From contig NZ_KE159737.1 in assembly GCF_000403455.2 (NCBI RefSeq), forward strand, positions 216,247-280,246: 64,000 nucleotides of DNA, read 5' to 3'. Origin of the DNA: Dorea sp. 5-2. Lineage in GTDB: Bacteria; Bacillota; Clostridia; Lachnospirales; Lachnospiraceae. How positions within the stretch are numbered: position 1 is the stretch's first letter; each line of letters opens with the position of its first letter. The position numbers were made by a program, and so were the translations under genes. Of the stretch, positions 17,431-25,370 are shown one piece after another. The notes below the pieces were generated by a model. The model was given only the letters and a program-made list of their open reading frames with translations. It searched no databases and was not told the origin of the DNA.

Positions 17431-17461
17431 ATATTATATTCTATATAATATATGTTGTCAA
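17431..17461 (-). promoter_or_regulatory. PadR operon promoter with overlapping palindrome
   Basis: On the minus strand TTGACA (17456-17461), a 17-base spacer and TATAAT (17433-17438) form a full consensus promoter. The palindrome with 9-bp arms ATATTATAT and ATATAATAT around TCT (17431-17451) covers the -10 box and is a good candidate for the PadR auto-operator. Confidence 0.75.
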
Positions 17462-17497
17462 GATATATATAATCATTATACATATTATTTGTTTTTT

Positions 17498-17586
17498 TCA
17501 AATATCCTACTGCTCTGCAGCGCTACAAATTTAATGCCCTGTTGCTTGCAGCGGGGGCTTTGGCTTTTGCTGTACTAGTGTGCTGA
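17498..17586. repeat. Second dispersed repeat type, copy B, with foldback-end fragment
   Basis: 17498-17565 aligns to 8215-8280 at about 80 percent by eye, including the central CTGCTCTGCAGCGCT. It is followed at 17575-17586 by CTAGTGTGCTGA, the outer 12 bases of the foldback element. The 17389-17702 gap thus holds the divergent padR and fab promoters with repeat remnants between. Confidence 0.6.
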
Positions 17587-17599
17587 AAATAAATAATAT

Positions 17600-17657
17600 T
17601 TTGATAGTCAAAATACTTGACAAACAAAATAAACTGCTATATACTTTGAGTATCAAA
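17600..17657 (+). promoter_or_regulatory. fab operon promoter with two FabT-type operators
   Basis: TTGACA (17617-17622), a 17-base spacer and TATACT (17640-17645). Two palindromes bracket it: TTTGATAGTCAAA (17600-17612), just upstream of the -35, and TTTGAGTATCAAA (17645-17657), touching the -10. Both have the TTTGA-N3-TCAAA form of FabT boxes known in lactic acid bacteria and streptococci. The MarR-type gene at 28245-28697, at the end of the operon, is the likely binder. Confidence 0.85.
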
Positions 17658-17702
17658 ATAATTTAGCATCAAATAAATGAATCACAGATCAGAGGAATTG
17701 AT

Positions 17703-18713
17703 ATGACAGCGACTATATGCGGGACGGGTTCATACATACCGTCATATACAATGGATAATCATGATATTGCCAGGCTGGTAGAGACCAGCGACGAGTGGAT
17801 CCGGGAGCGGACAGGGGTCATAAGAAGACACATTGTCAGAGATGAGACTACCGTTTCCATGGCGGCAGAGGCGGCAAGAAGGGCGCTTGCGGATGCAGGC
17901 GCGGCTTTGGAGGAAATAGATCTGATCCTGGTATCGACTATATCTTCGAATGTGGTCCTTCCCTGTGCGGCATGCGAGGTTCAGAAGGAACTGGGCGCGG
18001 TGAACGCGACCTGCTTCGACCTGAGCGCGGCATGTACGGGATTCGTCCTTGCCTATAACACGGCGCTTGCCTATCTTGCCAGCGGGGTCTGCCGGACAGC
18101 CCTGATAATCGGGAGTGAGAGCCTGTCGAACCTGACGAACTGGAAGGACAGAGGTACCTGTATCCTGTTCGGAGACGGTGCGGGGGCGGCGGTCCTTCGG
18201 GCGGATGCCGCAGAGGAGGATCGCCTGCGGAAGCATTATCTTCCGGTTACGCATTCTGACGGAGGGAAAGGAGCCGCCCTTACCTGCAAGAGCAGGCATG
18301 ACTTCAGCGGCTTGAATGGCGGCGGCAAGGAGATCTCGCCTGAGGACATACTGGATGATGCGCACTACATGCAGATGGACGGGCAGGCGGTATTCAAGTT
18401 TGCCGTAAAAAGAGTGCCGGAAGTGATCGGCGAAGTCCTGGAACTGAATCAGGTCAAGACAGACGAGATCAGTTATTATATTCTGCATCAGGCGAATAAG
18501 AGGATCGTGGAAGCCGTGGCAAAGCGTCTGGGAGAACCGATGGAGAAGTTCCCCATGAACCTGCAGGAATACGGCAACACATCTTCCGCAAGCATCCCGA
18601 TCCTTCTGGATGAGATGAACCGGGACGGACGGCTTAAGCCGGGACAGAAGCTTGTGATGGCAGGATTCGGCGCAGGGCTGACCTGGGGCGCCGCGATCAT
18701 AGAGTGGAGATAA
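17703..18713 (+). CDS. fabH: Beta-ketoacyl-ACP synthase III
   Basis: Initiates fatty-acid synthesis by condensing acyl-CoA with malonyl-ACP. It has 336 residues, with the catalytic triad Cys111 (SAACTGF), His262 (LHQANKRI) and Asn292 (GNTSSASIP), and the C-terminal GFGAGLTWGA. It is the first gene of the operon, directly behind the promoter with two FabT-type boxes. The ATG at 17703 has AGAGGAATTG upstream. Confidence 0.95.
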   Translation: MTATICGTGSYIPSYTMDNHDIARLVETSDEWIRERTGVIRRHIVRDETTVSMAAEAARRALADAGAALEEIDLILVSTISSNVVLPCAACEVQKELGAVNATCFDLSAACTGFVLAYNTALAYLASGVCRTALIIGSESLSNLTNWKDRGTCILFGDGAGAAVLRADAAEEDRLRKHYLPVTHSDGGKGAALTCKSRHDFSGLNGGGKEISPEDILDDAHYMQMDGQAVFKFAVKRVPEVIGEVLELNQVKTDEISYYILHQANKRIVEAVAKRLGEPMEKFPMNLQEYGNTSSASIPILLDEMNRDGRLKPGQKLVMAGFGAGLTWGAAIIEWR

Positions 18714-18798
18714 ACTGGCAGCGCCGGTTTATATAGATTCCGATACATTTTATGTATCAGAGAAGTGAAAATCAAAAAAGATCAAAGGAGAATGTATC

Positions 18799-19026
18799 AT
18801 GTTAGAGAAAATCAAAGAAATCGTATCAGAAAACCTGGGAGTTGACAGCGCACAGATCACAGAGGATTCTTCCTTTAAGGATGACCTGGGTGCAGATTCA
18901 TTGGATTTATTCGAGATGGTAATGGCGCTTGAGGATGAATATGAGATCGAGATCCCGACAGAAGATCTGGAGAAGATCCTTACGGTGGGCGACGTCGTGA
19001 ACTATATCAACGCACATAAAGAATAG
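18799..19026 (+). CDS. acpP: Acyl carrier protein
   Basis: A 75-residue acidic helical carrier protein. The phosphopantetheine attachment site is Ser34 in [10 protein letters not shown]. It carries the growing acyl chain for all Fab enzymes of this operon. AAAGGAGAATG precedes the ATG. A small perfect hairpin GATACAT-TTT-ATGTATC (18742-18758) lies between fabH and acpP and may be an RNA processing or stabilising element that helps raise ACP above the other products; that is inference. Confidence 0.96.
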   Translation: MLEKIKEIVSENLGVDSAQITEDSSFKDDLGADSLDLFEMVMALEDEYEIEIPTEDLEKILTVGDVVNYINAHKE

Positions 19027-19090
19027 AACAGGGACTGTTACAGTAAGACAGGCATAACACAGAAATAAAACAAGAAGTGGGGTTTATACA

Positions 19091-20029
19091 ATGCAGACAG
19101 AAGTAACCAGATTATTAGGAATTGAATATCCGATCATCCAAGGCGGTATGGCATGGGTTGCAGAGTATCACCTGGCGGCGGCGACATCCAATGCAGGAGG
19201 ACTGGGGCTGATCGGCGCCGCAAGCGCTCCTGCCGAGTGGGTGCGGGAGCAGATTCAGGAAGCGAAGAAGTTGACGGACCGTCCGTTCGGGGTGAATATC
19301 ATGCTGATGAGCCCATATGCGGACGAGGTTGCGAAGATCGTTGCCGAGGAAGGCGTCAAGGTGGTGACCACCGGAGCAGGGAATCCTGAGAAATATATGA
19401 AGATGTGGAAGGAAGCAGGTGTGAAGGTGATCCCTGTGGTTGCTTCTGTCGCACTGGCAAAACGTATGGAGCGCTGCGGCGCCGACGCGGTAGTTGCCGA
19501 AGGCTGCGAGGCGGGCGGACACATCGGAGAGAACACCACGATGGTCCTCGTGCCGCAGATCGCGGACGCGGTGAAGATACCGGTCATTGCGGCGGGCGGT
19601 ATTGCTGATGGAAGAGGAATTGCGGCGGCATTTATGCTGGGAGCAAAGGGAGTACAGATGGGGACTCATTTCGTCGTGACGAAGGAGTCGCAGGTTCATG
19701 AGAACTATAAGGACAGGATCATCGGTGCGAAGGACATTGACTCAAGAGTCACAGGAAGGACCACGGGACATCCGGTCCGCGCCCTGCGCAACGATATGAC
19801 GAAGAAATATATTGAATTGGAAAATAAAGGCGCAAGCTTTGAAGAATTAGAGCAGCTGACCCTCGGCGGGCTTCGCAAGGCTGTCGTGGACGGCGACGTG
19901 AAGAACGGAAGCGTGATGGCGGGACAGATCGCCGGCATGGTGAAGGAGAAGATGTCCTGCAAGGAGCTGATCGACAAGTTGGTAAGAGAGACAGACGCAT
20001 TGATAAAAGGAGCGGGATTTTATGTCTAA
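19091..20029 (+). CDS. fabK: Enoyl-ACP reductase II (flavin-dependent)
   Basis: FMN-dependent enoyl-ACP reductase that performs the last step of each elongation cycle; it replaces FabI and is insensitive to triclosan in characterised cases. It has 312 residues with a TIM-barrel nitronate-monooxygenase fold: PIIQGGMAWVAEYHLAAA at the N-terminus, AEGCEAGGHIG in the middle (near residues 138-148), and the FMN-phosphate segment AAGGIADGRGIAAAFMLGAKGVQMGT near 175-200. Its end overlaps fabD by eight bases. Confidence 0.93.
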   Translation: MQTEVTRLLGIEYPIIQGGMAWVAEYHLAAATSNAGGLGLIGAASAPAEWVREQIQEAKKLTDRPFGVNIMLMSPYADEVAKIVAEEGVKVVTTGAGNPEKYMKMWKEAGVKVIPVVASVALAKRMERCGADAVVAEGCEAGGHIGENTTMVLVPQIADAVKIPVIAAGGIADGRGIAAAFMLGAKGVQMGTHFVVTKESQVHENYKDRIIGAKDIDSRVTGRTTGHPVRALRNDMTKKYIELENKGASFEELEQLTLGGLRKAVVDGDVKNGSVMAGQIAGMVKEKMSCKELIDKLVRETDALIKGAGFYV

Positions 20030-20957
20030 GATTGCATTTATCTACCCGGGCCAGGGAGCACAGAAGGCTGGCATGGGAGCGGATTTCTATGAGAAGAGCG
20101 AGACGGCAAGGGCGATCTTCGACCAGGCAGGAGAAGCGCTTAAGCTTGATATGAAGGCGCTCTGCTTTGAGGAAAATGAGAAGCTTGACCTTACAGAATA
20201 TACACAGGCGGCGCTGGTCACAACATGCCTTGCCATGACCAGAGTTGTGGAAGAAAGAGGACTTAAAGCCGATATCACGGCAGGCTTAAGCCTTGGAGAA
20301 TACTGCGCGATTGCCGCGGCAGGCGGGATGGAGGACATGGACGCCGTCCGTCTGGTGCGCAGGCGGGGGATCCTTATGCAGAACACTGTGCCGGCAGGCG
20401 AAGGCGGTATGTGCGCGGTGATGGGATTGGATGCGGCTAAGATAGAGGAAGTGCTTGAGAAGCCGGAGGGCGAAGCGAAAGACGTGACGATCGCCAATTA
20501 CAACTGCCCGGGACAGATCGTGATCACCGGTAAGACCGCGGCGGTGGAAGCGGCGTCCGAGAAGCTTAAGGAAGCAGGGGCGAAGCGCGTGATGATGCTG
20601 AACGTCAGCGGACCGTTCCATTCACCTATGCTTGTACCGGCAGGAGAAGAGCTTGGAAAAGAGCTTGAGGCGGTCAGCCTTCATCCTCTGCAAGTTCCAT
20701 ACGTGACCAATGTGACGGCAGAGAAAGTGGAGGACATCGCAGAGACGAAAGCTCTTCTGACAGAACAGGTCAGCTCTTCGGTACGCTGGATGCAGAGTAT
20801 GGAATACATGATCCGGGACGGCGTGGACATCTTCGTGGAGATCGGGCCTGGAAAGACCCTTGCGGGATTCATGAAGAAGATCAGCAGGGATGTGAAGGTT
20901 TACAATATCGCTTCGTGGGAAGACATGGAGAAGGTGACAGGAGAACTATGCCAATAA
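20022..20957 (+). CDS. fabD: Malonyl-CoA:ACP transacylase
   Basis: Transfers malonyl groups from CoA to ACP. It has 311 residues with the oxyanion segment IYPGQGAQKAGMG at the N-terminus, the nucleophile Ser90 in AGLSLGEYCA and the catalytic His in GPFHSPML near residue 200. The start lies within the last codons of fabK, implying coupled translation. Confidence 0.95.
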   Translation: MSKIAFIYPGQGAQKAGMGADFYEKSETARAIFDQAGEALKLDMKALCFEENEKLDLTEYTQAALVTTCLAMTRVVEERGLKADITAGLSLGEYCAIAAAGGMEDMDAVRLVRRRGILMQNTVPAGEGGMCAVMGLDAAKIEEVLEKPEGEAKDVTIANYNCPGQIVITGKTAAVEAASEKLKEAGAKRVMMLNVSGPFHSPMLVPAGEELGKELEAVSLHPLQVPYVTNVTAEKVEDIAETKALLTEQVSSSVRWMQSMEYMIRDGVDIFVEIGPGKTLAGFMKKISRDVKVYNIASWEDMEKVTGELCQ

Positions 20958-21003
20958 AGATACTAGATCATTATTCTGGCATGGGGAAATGGCGAGGTAA
21001 AAT

Positions 21004-21744
21004 ATGTTTACAGGAAAAGTAGCAGTAGTGACAGGCGCGTCAAGAGGGATCGGCAGGGCAATCGCCGGGAAGCTGGCATCCATGGGCGCGTTTGTGATCA
21101 TAAATTATAACGGCTCAGAGGAAAGAGCCATGGAAGTGAAGCAGGAGATCGAAGCGGCTCACGGTGCGGCGGCAGTCTGTCAGTGCGACGTGTCCGATTA
21201 TGAGAAATGCGAGGCATTTATCCAGAATGTGATCCGGGAATATGGACACATCGACATCCTGGTGAATAACGCGGGGGTTACCCGCGACGGCCTTCTGATG
21301 AAGATGACGGAGGAAGCATTTGACCAGGTGATCGATACGAACCTGAAAGGGGCGTTCAACACCATCCGGTTTGCCAGCCGTCAGATGCTGAAGCAGAAAA
21401 GCGGGCGCATCATCAATCTGTCTTCTGTCGTAGGCGTGACGGGCAATGCGGGGCAGGCGAATTACGCGGCGTCCAAGGCAGGGATCATCGGGCTTACCAA
21501 GGCGGCGGCAAGAGAGCTTGCGTCAAGAGGGATCACCGTCAATGCCATTGCGCCCGGATTCATCGAGACGGATATGACGAGCGTACTGCCGGAGAAGGTA
21601 AGGGAAGCGTCTGTGGCGCAGATCCCCCTGGGCAGCTTCGGGAAGCCGGAGCAGGTGGCTGCGGCTGTGGCATTTCTGGCATCGGAAGATGCGGCTTATA
21701 TTACCGGACAGGTGCTGCATGTAGACGGTGGCATGGTAATGTAG
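21004..21744 (+). CDS. fabG: 3-oxoacyl-ACP reductase
   Basis: NADPH-dependent ketoreductase of the short-chain dehydrogenase family, 246 residues. It has the nucleotide motif TGASRGIGRAI (10-20), NNAGVTRD (88-95), and catalytic Ser140/141, Tyr154 and Lys158 (NYAASKAGI). The C-terminal GQVLHVDGGMVM is standard. It is part of the fab operon. Confidence 0.95.
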   Translation: MFTGKVAVVTGASRGIGRAIAGKLASMGAFVIINYNGSEERAMEVKQEIEAAHGAAAVCQCDVSDYEKCEAFIQNVIREYGHIDILVNNAGVTRDGLLMKMTEEAFDQVIDTNLKGAFNTIRFASRQMLKQKSGRIINLSSVVGVTGNAGQANYAASKAGIIGLTKAAARELASRGITVNAIAPGFIETDMTSVLPEKVREASVAQIPLGSFGKPEQVAAAVAFLASEDAAYITGQVLHVDGGMVM

Positions 21745-21774
21745 ATGGAATGAAGAAGGAGATAAATAAAGAAT

Positions 21775-23010
21775 ATGAAGAGAAGAGTTGTAGTGACCGG
21801 GCTTGGTGCCGTAACGCCGATCGGGAATACGGTGGAAGAGTTCTGGAACAACGCAAAAGAAGGAAAAGTGGGAATCGGTGAGATCACAAAGTTCGACACT
21901 TCTGATTATAAGGTAAAGCTTGCGGCGGAGGTAAAGGGTTTCGTAGCGAAAGAACACATGGACTTTAAAGCGGCAAAGCGTATGGAGCCATTTTCTCAGT
22001 ACGCGGTAGCGGCGGCGGAAGAAGCGTATAAGGATTCCGGGCTTGACCTGGAGAAAGAGGATGTGTTCCGCGCGGGCGTGATCGTCGGTTCCGGGATCGG
22101 GAGTCTCCAGGTGGTAGAGCGAGAGTACGAGAAGATTCTGACGAAGGGACCCGGCAGGGTGAATCCGCTGATGGTGCCGCTGATGATCTCCAACATGGCG
22201 GCGGGGAATATCTCGATCCAGTTAGGGCTCAGAGGAAAATGTACGAATGTCGTAACAGCGTGTGCATCCGGAACGAACTGCATCGGCGACGCCCTGCGCG
22301 CGATCCAGTACGGCGACGCGGACATCATGTTTGCAGGCGGAACAGAGAGTTGTATCTGTCCCACAGGAGTTGCTGGGTTCACCAGTCTGACGGCGCTGTC
22401 CGCTTCTTCTGATCCTATGCGGGCATCCATTCCGTTTGACAAGGACCGAGACGGGTTCGTGTTAGGAGAAGGCGCAGGCGTGGTGGTCCTGGAAGAATTG
22501 GAGCACGCGAAGGCAAGAGGCGCAAGGATCTATGCGGAGGTTACAGGTTACGGCGCGACGGGAGACGCATACCACATCACTTCCCCGGCAGAGGACGGGG
22601 CGGGCGCGGCTATGGCTATGACGCTTGCGATGAAGGAAGGCGGGATCGAACCGTCCCAGGTGGATTATATCAATGCGCATGGGACCAGTACCCATCACAA
22701 CGACCTGTTTGAGACGAGAGCGATCAAGAAAGCATTCGGCGACGCGGCAAAGGATGTGGTCGTCAACTCCACCAAATCAATGATCGGACACCTGTTGGGC
22801 GCCGCGGGAGGCGTTGAGTTCATCGCCTGCGTGAAGTCCATCCAGGACGGATTCATCCATCAGACCGTGGGCACAAGCGAGACAGATCCGGAGTGCGATC
22901 TGAACTATGCGGTGGGCGCGCCGGTAGAGAAGGATGTCAACTATGTGCTCACCAATTCACTGGGATTTGGCGGACATAATGCTACATTGCTGTTGAAAAA
23001 GTATATATAA
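21775..23010 (+). CDS. fabF: Beta-ketoacyl-ACP synthase II
   Basis: Elongating condensing enzyme of 411 residues. The catalytic Cys163 is in [11 protein letters not shown], and the two histidines are in [11 protein letters not shown] and [13 protein letters not shown]. The C-terminal [17 protein letters not shown] is typical. There is no FabA, FabB or FabM gene in this operon, so the route to unsaturated fatty acids is not evident here. AGAAGGAGA precedes the ATG. Confidence 0.96.
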   Translation: MKRRVVVTGLGAVTPIGNTVEEFWNNAKEGKVGIGEITKFDTSDYKVKLAAEVKGFVAKEHMDFKAAKRMEPFSQYAVAAAEEAYKDSGLDLEKEDVFRAGVIVGSGIGSLQVVEREYEKILTKGPGRVNPLMVPLMISNMAAGNISIQLGLRGKCTNVVTACASGTNCIGDALRAIQYGDADIMFAGGTESCICPTGVAGFTSLTALSASSDPMRASIPFDKDRDGFVLGEGAGVVVLEELEHAKARGARIYAEVTGYGATGDAYHITSPAEDGAGAAMAMTLAMKEGGIEPSQVDYINAHGTSTHHNDLFETRAIKKAFGDAAKDVVVNSTKSMIGHLLGAAGGVEFIACVKSIQDGFIHQTVGTSETDPECDLNYAVGAPVEKDVNYVLTNSLGFGGHNATLLLKKYI

Positions 23011-23041
23011 ATTGGCAGTTCGCCAGGGAGGCTCACAGAGT

Positions 23042-23506
23042 ATGGAGATAGAGAATCTTATCAAATTAATAAAGACAGTGTCCGAGTCTGATCTGACCGG
23101 ATTGAAATACGAAGAAAATGGAGTGAAGCTGCACCTGACCAAGAAGAAGGATCAGGTACATGCGGCAGCGCCGGCCGCCGCATACGGAGCGGATCAGGCA
23201 GTATCAGATATAAATGTGCCGTCTGCGAAAGAAGCAGAGAATACAGAGGTCACAGCCAGCCAGAAGCCGGCAGGAAAGATTGTGGAATCTCCGCTGGTCG
23301 GGACCTTCTATGCGGCTCCTGCAGAGGATGCGGCGCCTTTCGTATCCGTAGGCGATACCGTGAAGAAGGGGCAGACGCTGGCGATCATCGAGGCGATGAA
23401 GCTCATGAACGAGATCGAGAGCGAGTATGACGGAACGATCGCCGAGATATTGGTGGAAAACGGACAGCCGGTGGAATACGGACAGCCGTTATTTTGCATT
23501 CAGTAA
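23042..23506 (+). CDS. accB: Biotin carboxyl carrier protein of acetyl-CoA carboxylase
   Basis: BCCP of 154 residues: N-terminal helical region, a linker rich in Ala and charged residues (about 35-78) and the biotinyl domain with Lys120 in [12 protein letters not shown]. The frame is open to a TTG at 23012, two bases after fabF, but ATG 23042 with GGGAGG upstream begins the conserved [10 protein letters not shown]. It carries CO2 between AccC and the AccDA fusion downstream. Confidence 0.93.
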   Translation: MEIENLIKLIKTVSESDLTGLKYEENGVKLHLTKKKDQVHAAAPAAAYGADQAVSDINVPSAKEAENTEVTASQKPAGKIVESPLVGTFYAAPAEDAAPFVSVGDTVKKGQTLAIIEAMKLMNEIESEYDGTIAEILVENGQPVEYGQPLFCIQ

Positions 23507-23544
23507 CTGTTTATCTGACGGAAAATAGGAAGGAGGACATAAAA

Positions 23545-23970
23545 TTGCATTTAGATATCAATCAGATCAAGGAGATCATTCCTCACCGCCATCCATTTCT
23601 TCTGATCGACTACATCGAGGATTACGAGCCGGGAGAATATGCCGTCGGGTATAAATGCGTGACTTACCGAGAGGATTTCTTTGCCGGGCATTTCCCGCAG
23701 GAACCGGTGATGCCGGGCGTCCTGACTGTGGAAGCGTTGGCGCAGGTAGGCGCGGTGGCGATCCTTGGCATGGAAGAGAACAAGGGGAAGACGGCTTATT
23801 TTGGAGGTATTAACAAGTGTAAGTTCAAAGGGAAGATCGTTCCTGGAGATAAGGTACGCCTGGAGACCCGCATCATCAAGCGGAAAGGGCCGGTGGGCGT
23901 CGGCGAGGCGGTTGCCAGTGTGGACGGCAAGACGGTTGTTACCGCTGAATTGACATTTATGATTGGATAG
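23545..23970 (+). CDS. fabZ: 3-hydroxyacyl-ACP dehydratase
   Basis: Hot-dog-fold dehydratase of 141 residues. The catalytic His49 (AGHFPQEP) and Glu63 (TVEALAQ) are present, with the N-terminal [11 protein letters not shown]. The start is TTG at 23545 preceded by AGGAAGGAGGA; an earlier in-frame TTG at 23494 lies inside accB and would add a non-homologous extension. The stop is nine bases before the accC ATG. Confidence 0.93.
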   Translation: MHLDINQIKEIIPHRHPFLLIDYIEDYEPGEYAVGYKCVTYREDFFAGHFPQEPVMPGVLTVEALAQVGAVAILGMEENKGKTAYFGGINKCKFKGKIVPGDKVRLETRIIKRKGPVGVGEAVASVDGKTVVTAELTFMIG

Positions 23971-23979
23971 GTGAGCTGT

Positions 23980-25353
23980 ATGATCAAGAAAGTATTAATA
24001 GCCAATCGAGGCGAGATCGCGGTGCGGATCATCCGTGCCTGCAGGGAAATGGGGATCGAGACGGTGGCGGTCTATTCAGAGGCGGACCGGGAAGCCCTTC
24101 ATGCAAAGCTTGCGGACGAGTCGGTCTGTATCGGTCCGGCTCCGTCTTCGGAAAGTTATCTGAGCATGGACCGCATCATCAGCGCTACGATCATAACGGG
24201 CGCCGACGCGATACATCCGGGCTTCGGGTTCCTGTCGGAGAACAGCAAATTCGCAGAGCTGTGCGAGCAGTGCAATATCACGTTCATCGGACCCGACTCC
24301 AAGGTCATTGCGAAGCTTGGGAATAAGCAGGAAGCGCGCAATACCATGGTTTCCGCAGGTGTTCCGGTCATTCCGGGAAGCACCGAAGCGATCTATGACG
24401 CCGAGACAGGCGCCCAGATCGCGGCTAAGATCGGATATCCGGTCATCGTCAAGGCGGCGCTCGGAGGCGGAGGGAAAGGAATGCGCGTTGCCAATACGCC
24501 GGAGGAATTCGCCAACAGTTTCCGGACGGCGCAGAAGGAGACGCAGATGGCGTTCGGAGATAACACCATGTATATCGAGCATTTTGTACAGCGTCCCAGA
24601 CATATCGAGTTCCAGATCCTGGCGGATCAGTATGGCAATGTGGTTCACTTAGGAGAGCGCGACTGCTCCATCCAGCGCAACCACCAGAAGATGATCGAGG
24701 AATCTCCGTCTGTCGCTCTGTCGGAGGATCTGCGGAAACGAATGGGAGATGCGGCTGTGAAGGCGGCGAAGGCGGCGGGCTATCAGAATGCCGGGACCAT
24801 AGAATTCCTTCTGGAAAAGAGCGGAAACTTTTATTTCATGGAGATGAACACCCGTATCCAGGTGGAGCATCCGGTGACGGAATGGGTGACGGGGATCGAC
24901 CTGATCAAAGAGCAGATCCGGATCGCGTCCGGCAAGAAGCTTTCTTATACACAGGAGGATATTCAGCTGACCGGCCATGCCATCGAGTGCCGGATCAATG
25001 CGGAGAACCCGGCAAAGGGCTTCCGTCCGTCCCCGGGAACCATTACAGACATGTATCTGCCGGGCGGCAAGGGGATACGGATTGATTCCGCCATCTACAG
25101 CGGATACAGCATACCGCCGTATTATGATTCCATGGTGGCGAAGCTCATCGTGTGGGCGAAGAACCGCCGGGAAGCCGTACGGAAGATGCAGAGCGCGCTG
25201 GGTGAAGTGATCATCGAAGGAATTGATACCAATGTAGACTATCAGTATGAGATCCTGAACCGGCCGGATTATCTCTCCGGAGATATAGACATCGAGTTTA
25301 TCGCGGAAAATGAAGAGGCGCTTAAGGCGGCGCTGCAGCAATATAGGCAGTAA
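23980..25353 (+). CDS. accC: Biotin carboxylase subunit of acetyl-CoA carboxylase
   Basis: ATP-grasp enzyme that carboxylates biotin on BCCP, 457 residues. Landmarks are KKVLIANRGEIAVRIIRA at the N-terminus, the glycine-rich ATP loop AALGGGGKGMRV, HIEFQILAD, the RDCSIQRRHQK-like ERDCSIQRNHQK and MNTRIQVEHPVTE. The ATG at 23980 is chosen over a GTG at 23971 because it begins the conserved sequence and has AGGTGAG before it. Confidence 0.95.
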   Translation: MIKKVLIANRGEIAVRIIRACREMGIETVAVYSEADREALHAKLADESVCIGPAPSSESYLSMDRIISATIITGADAIHPGFGFLSENSKFAELCEQCNITFIGPDSKVIAKLGNKQEARNTMVSAGVPVIPGSTEAIYDAETGAQIAAKIGYPVIVKAALGGGGKGMRVANTPEEFANSFRTAQKETQMAFGDNTMYIEHFVQRPRHIEFQILADQYGNVVHLGERDCSIQRNHQKMIEESPSVALSEDLRKRMGDAAVKAAKAAGYQNAGTIEFLLEKSGNFYFMEMNTRIQVEHPVTEWVTGIDLIKEQIRIASGKKLSYTQEDIQLTGHAIECRINAENPAKGFRPSPGTITDMYLPGGKGIRIDSAIYSGYSIPPYYDSMVAKLIVWAKNRREAVRKMQSALGEVIIEGIDTNVDYQYEILNRPDYLSGDIDIEFIAENEEALKAALQQYRQ

Positions 25354-25370
25354 GAAATAGAGGATATAAT

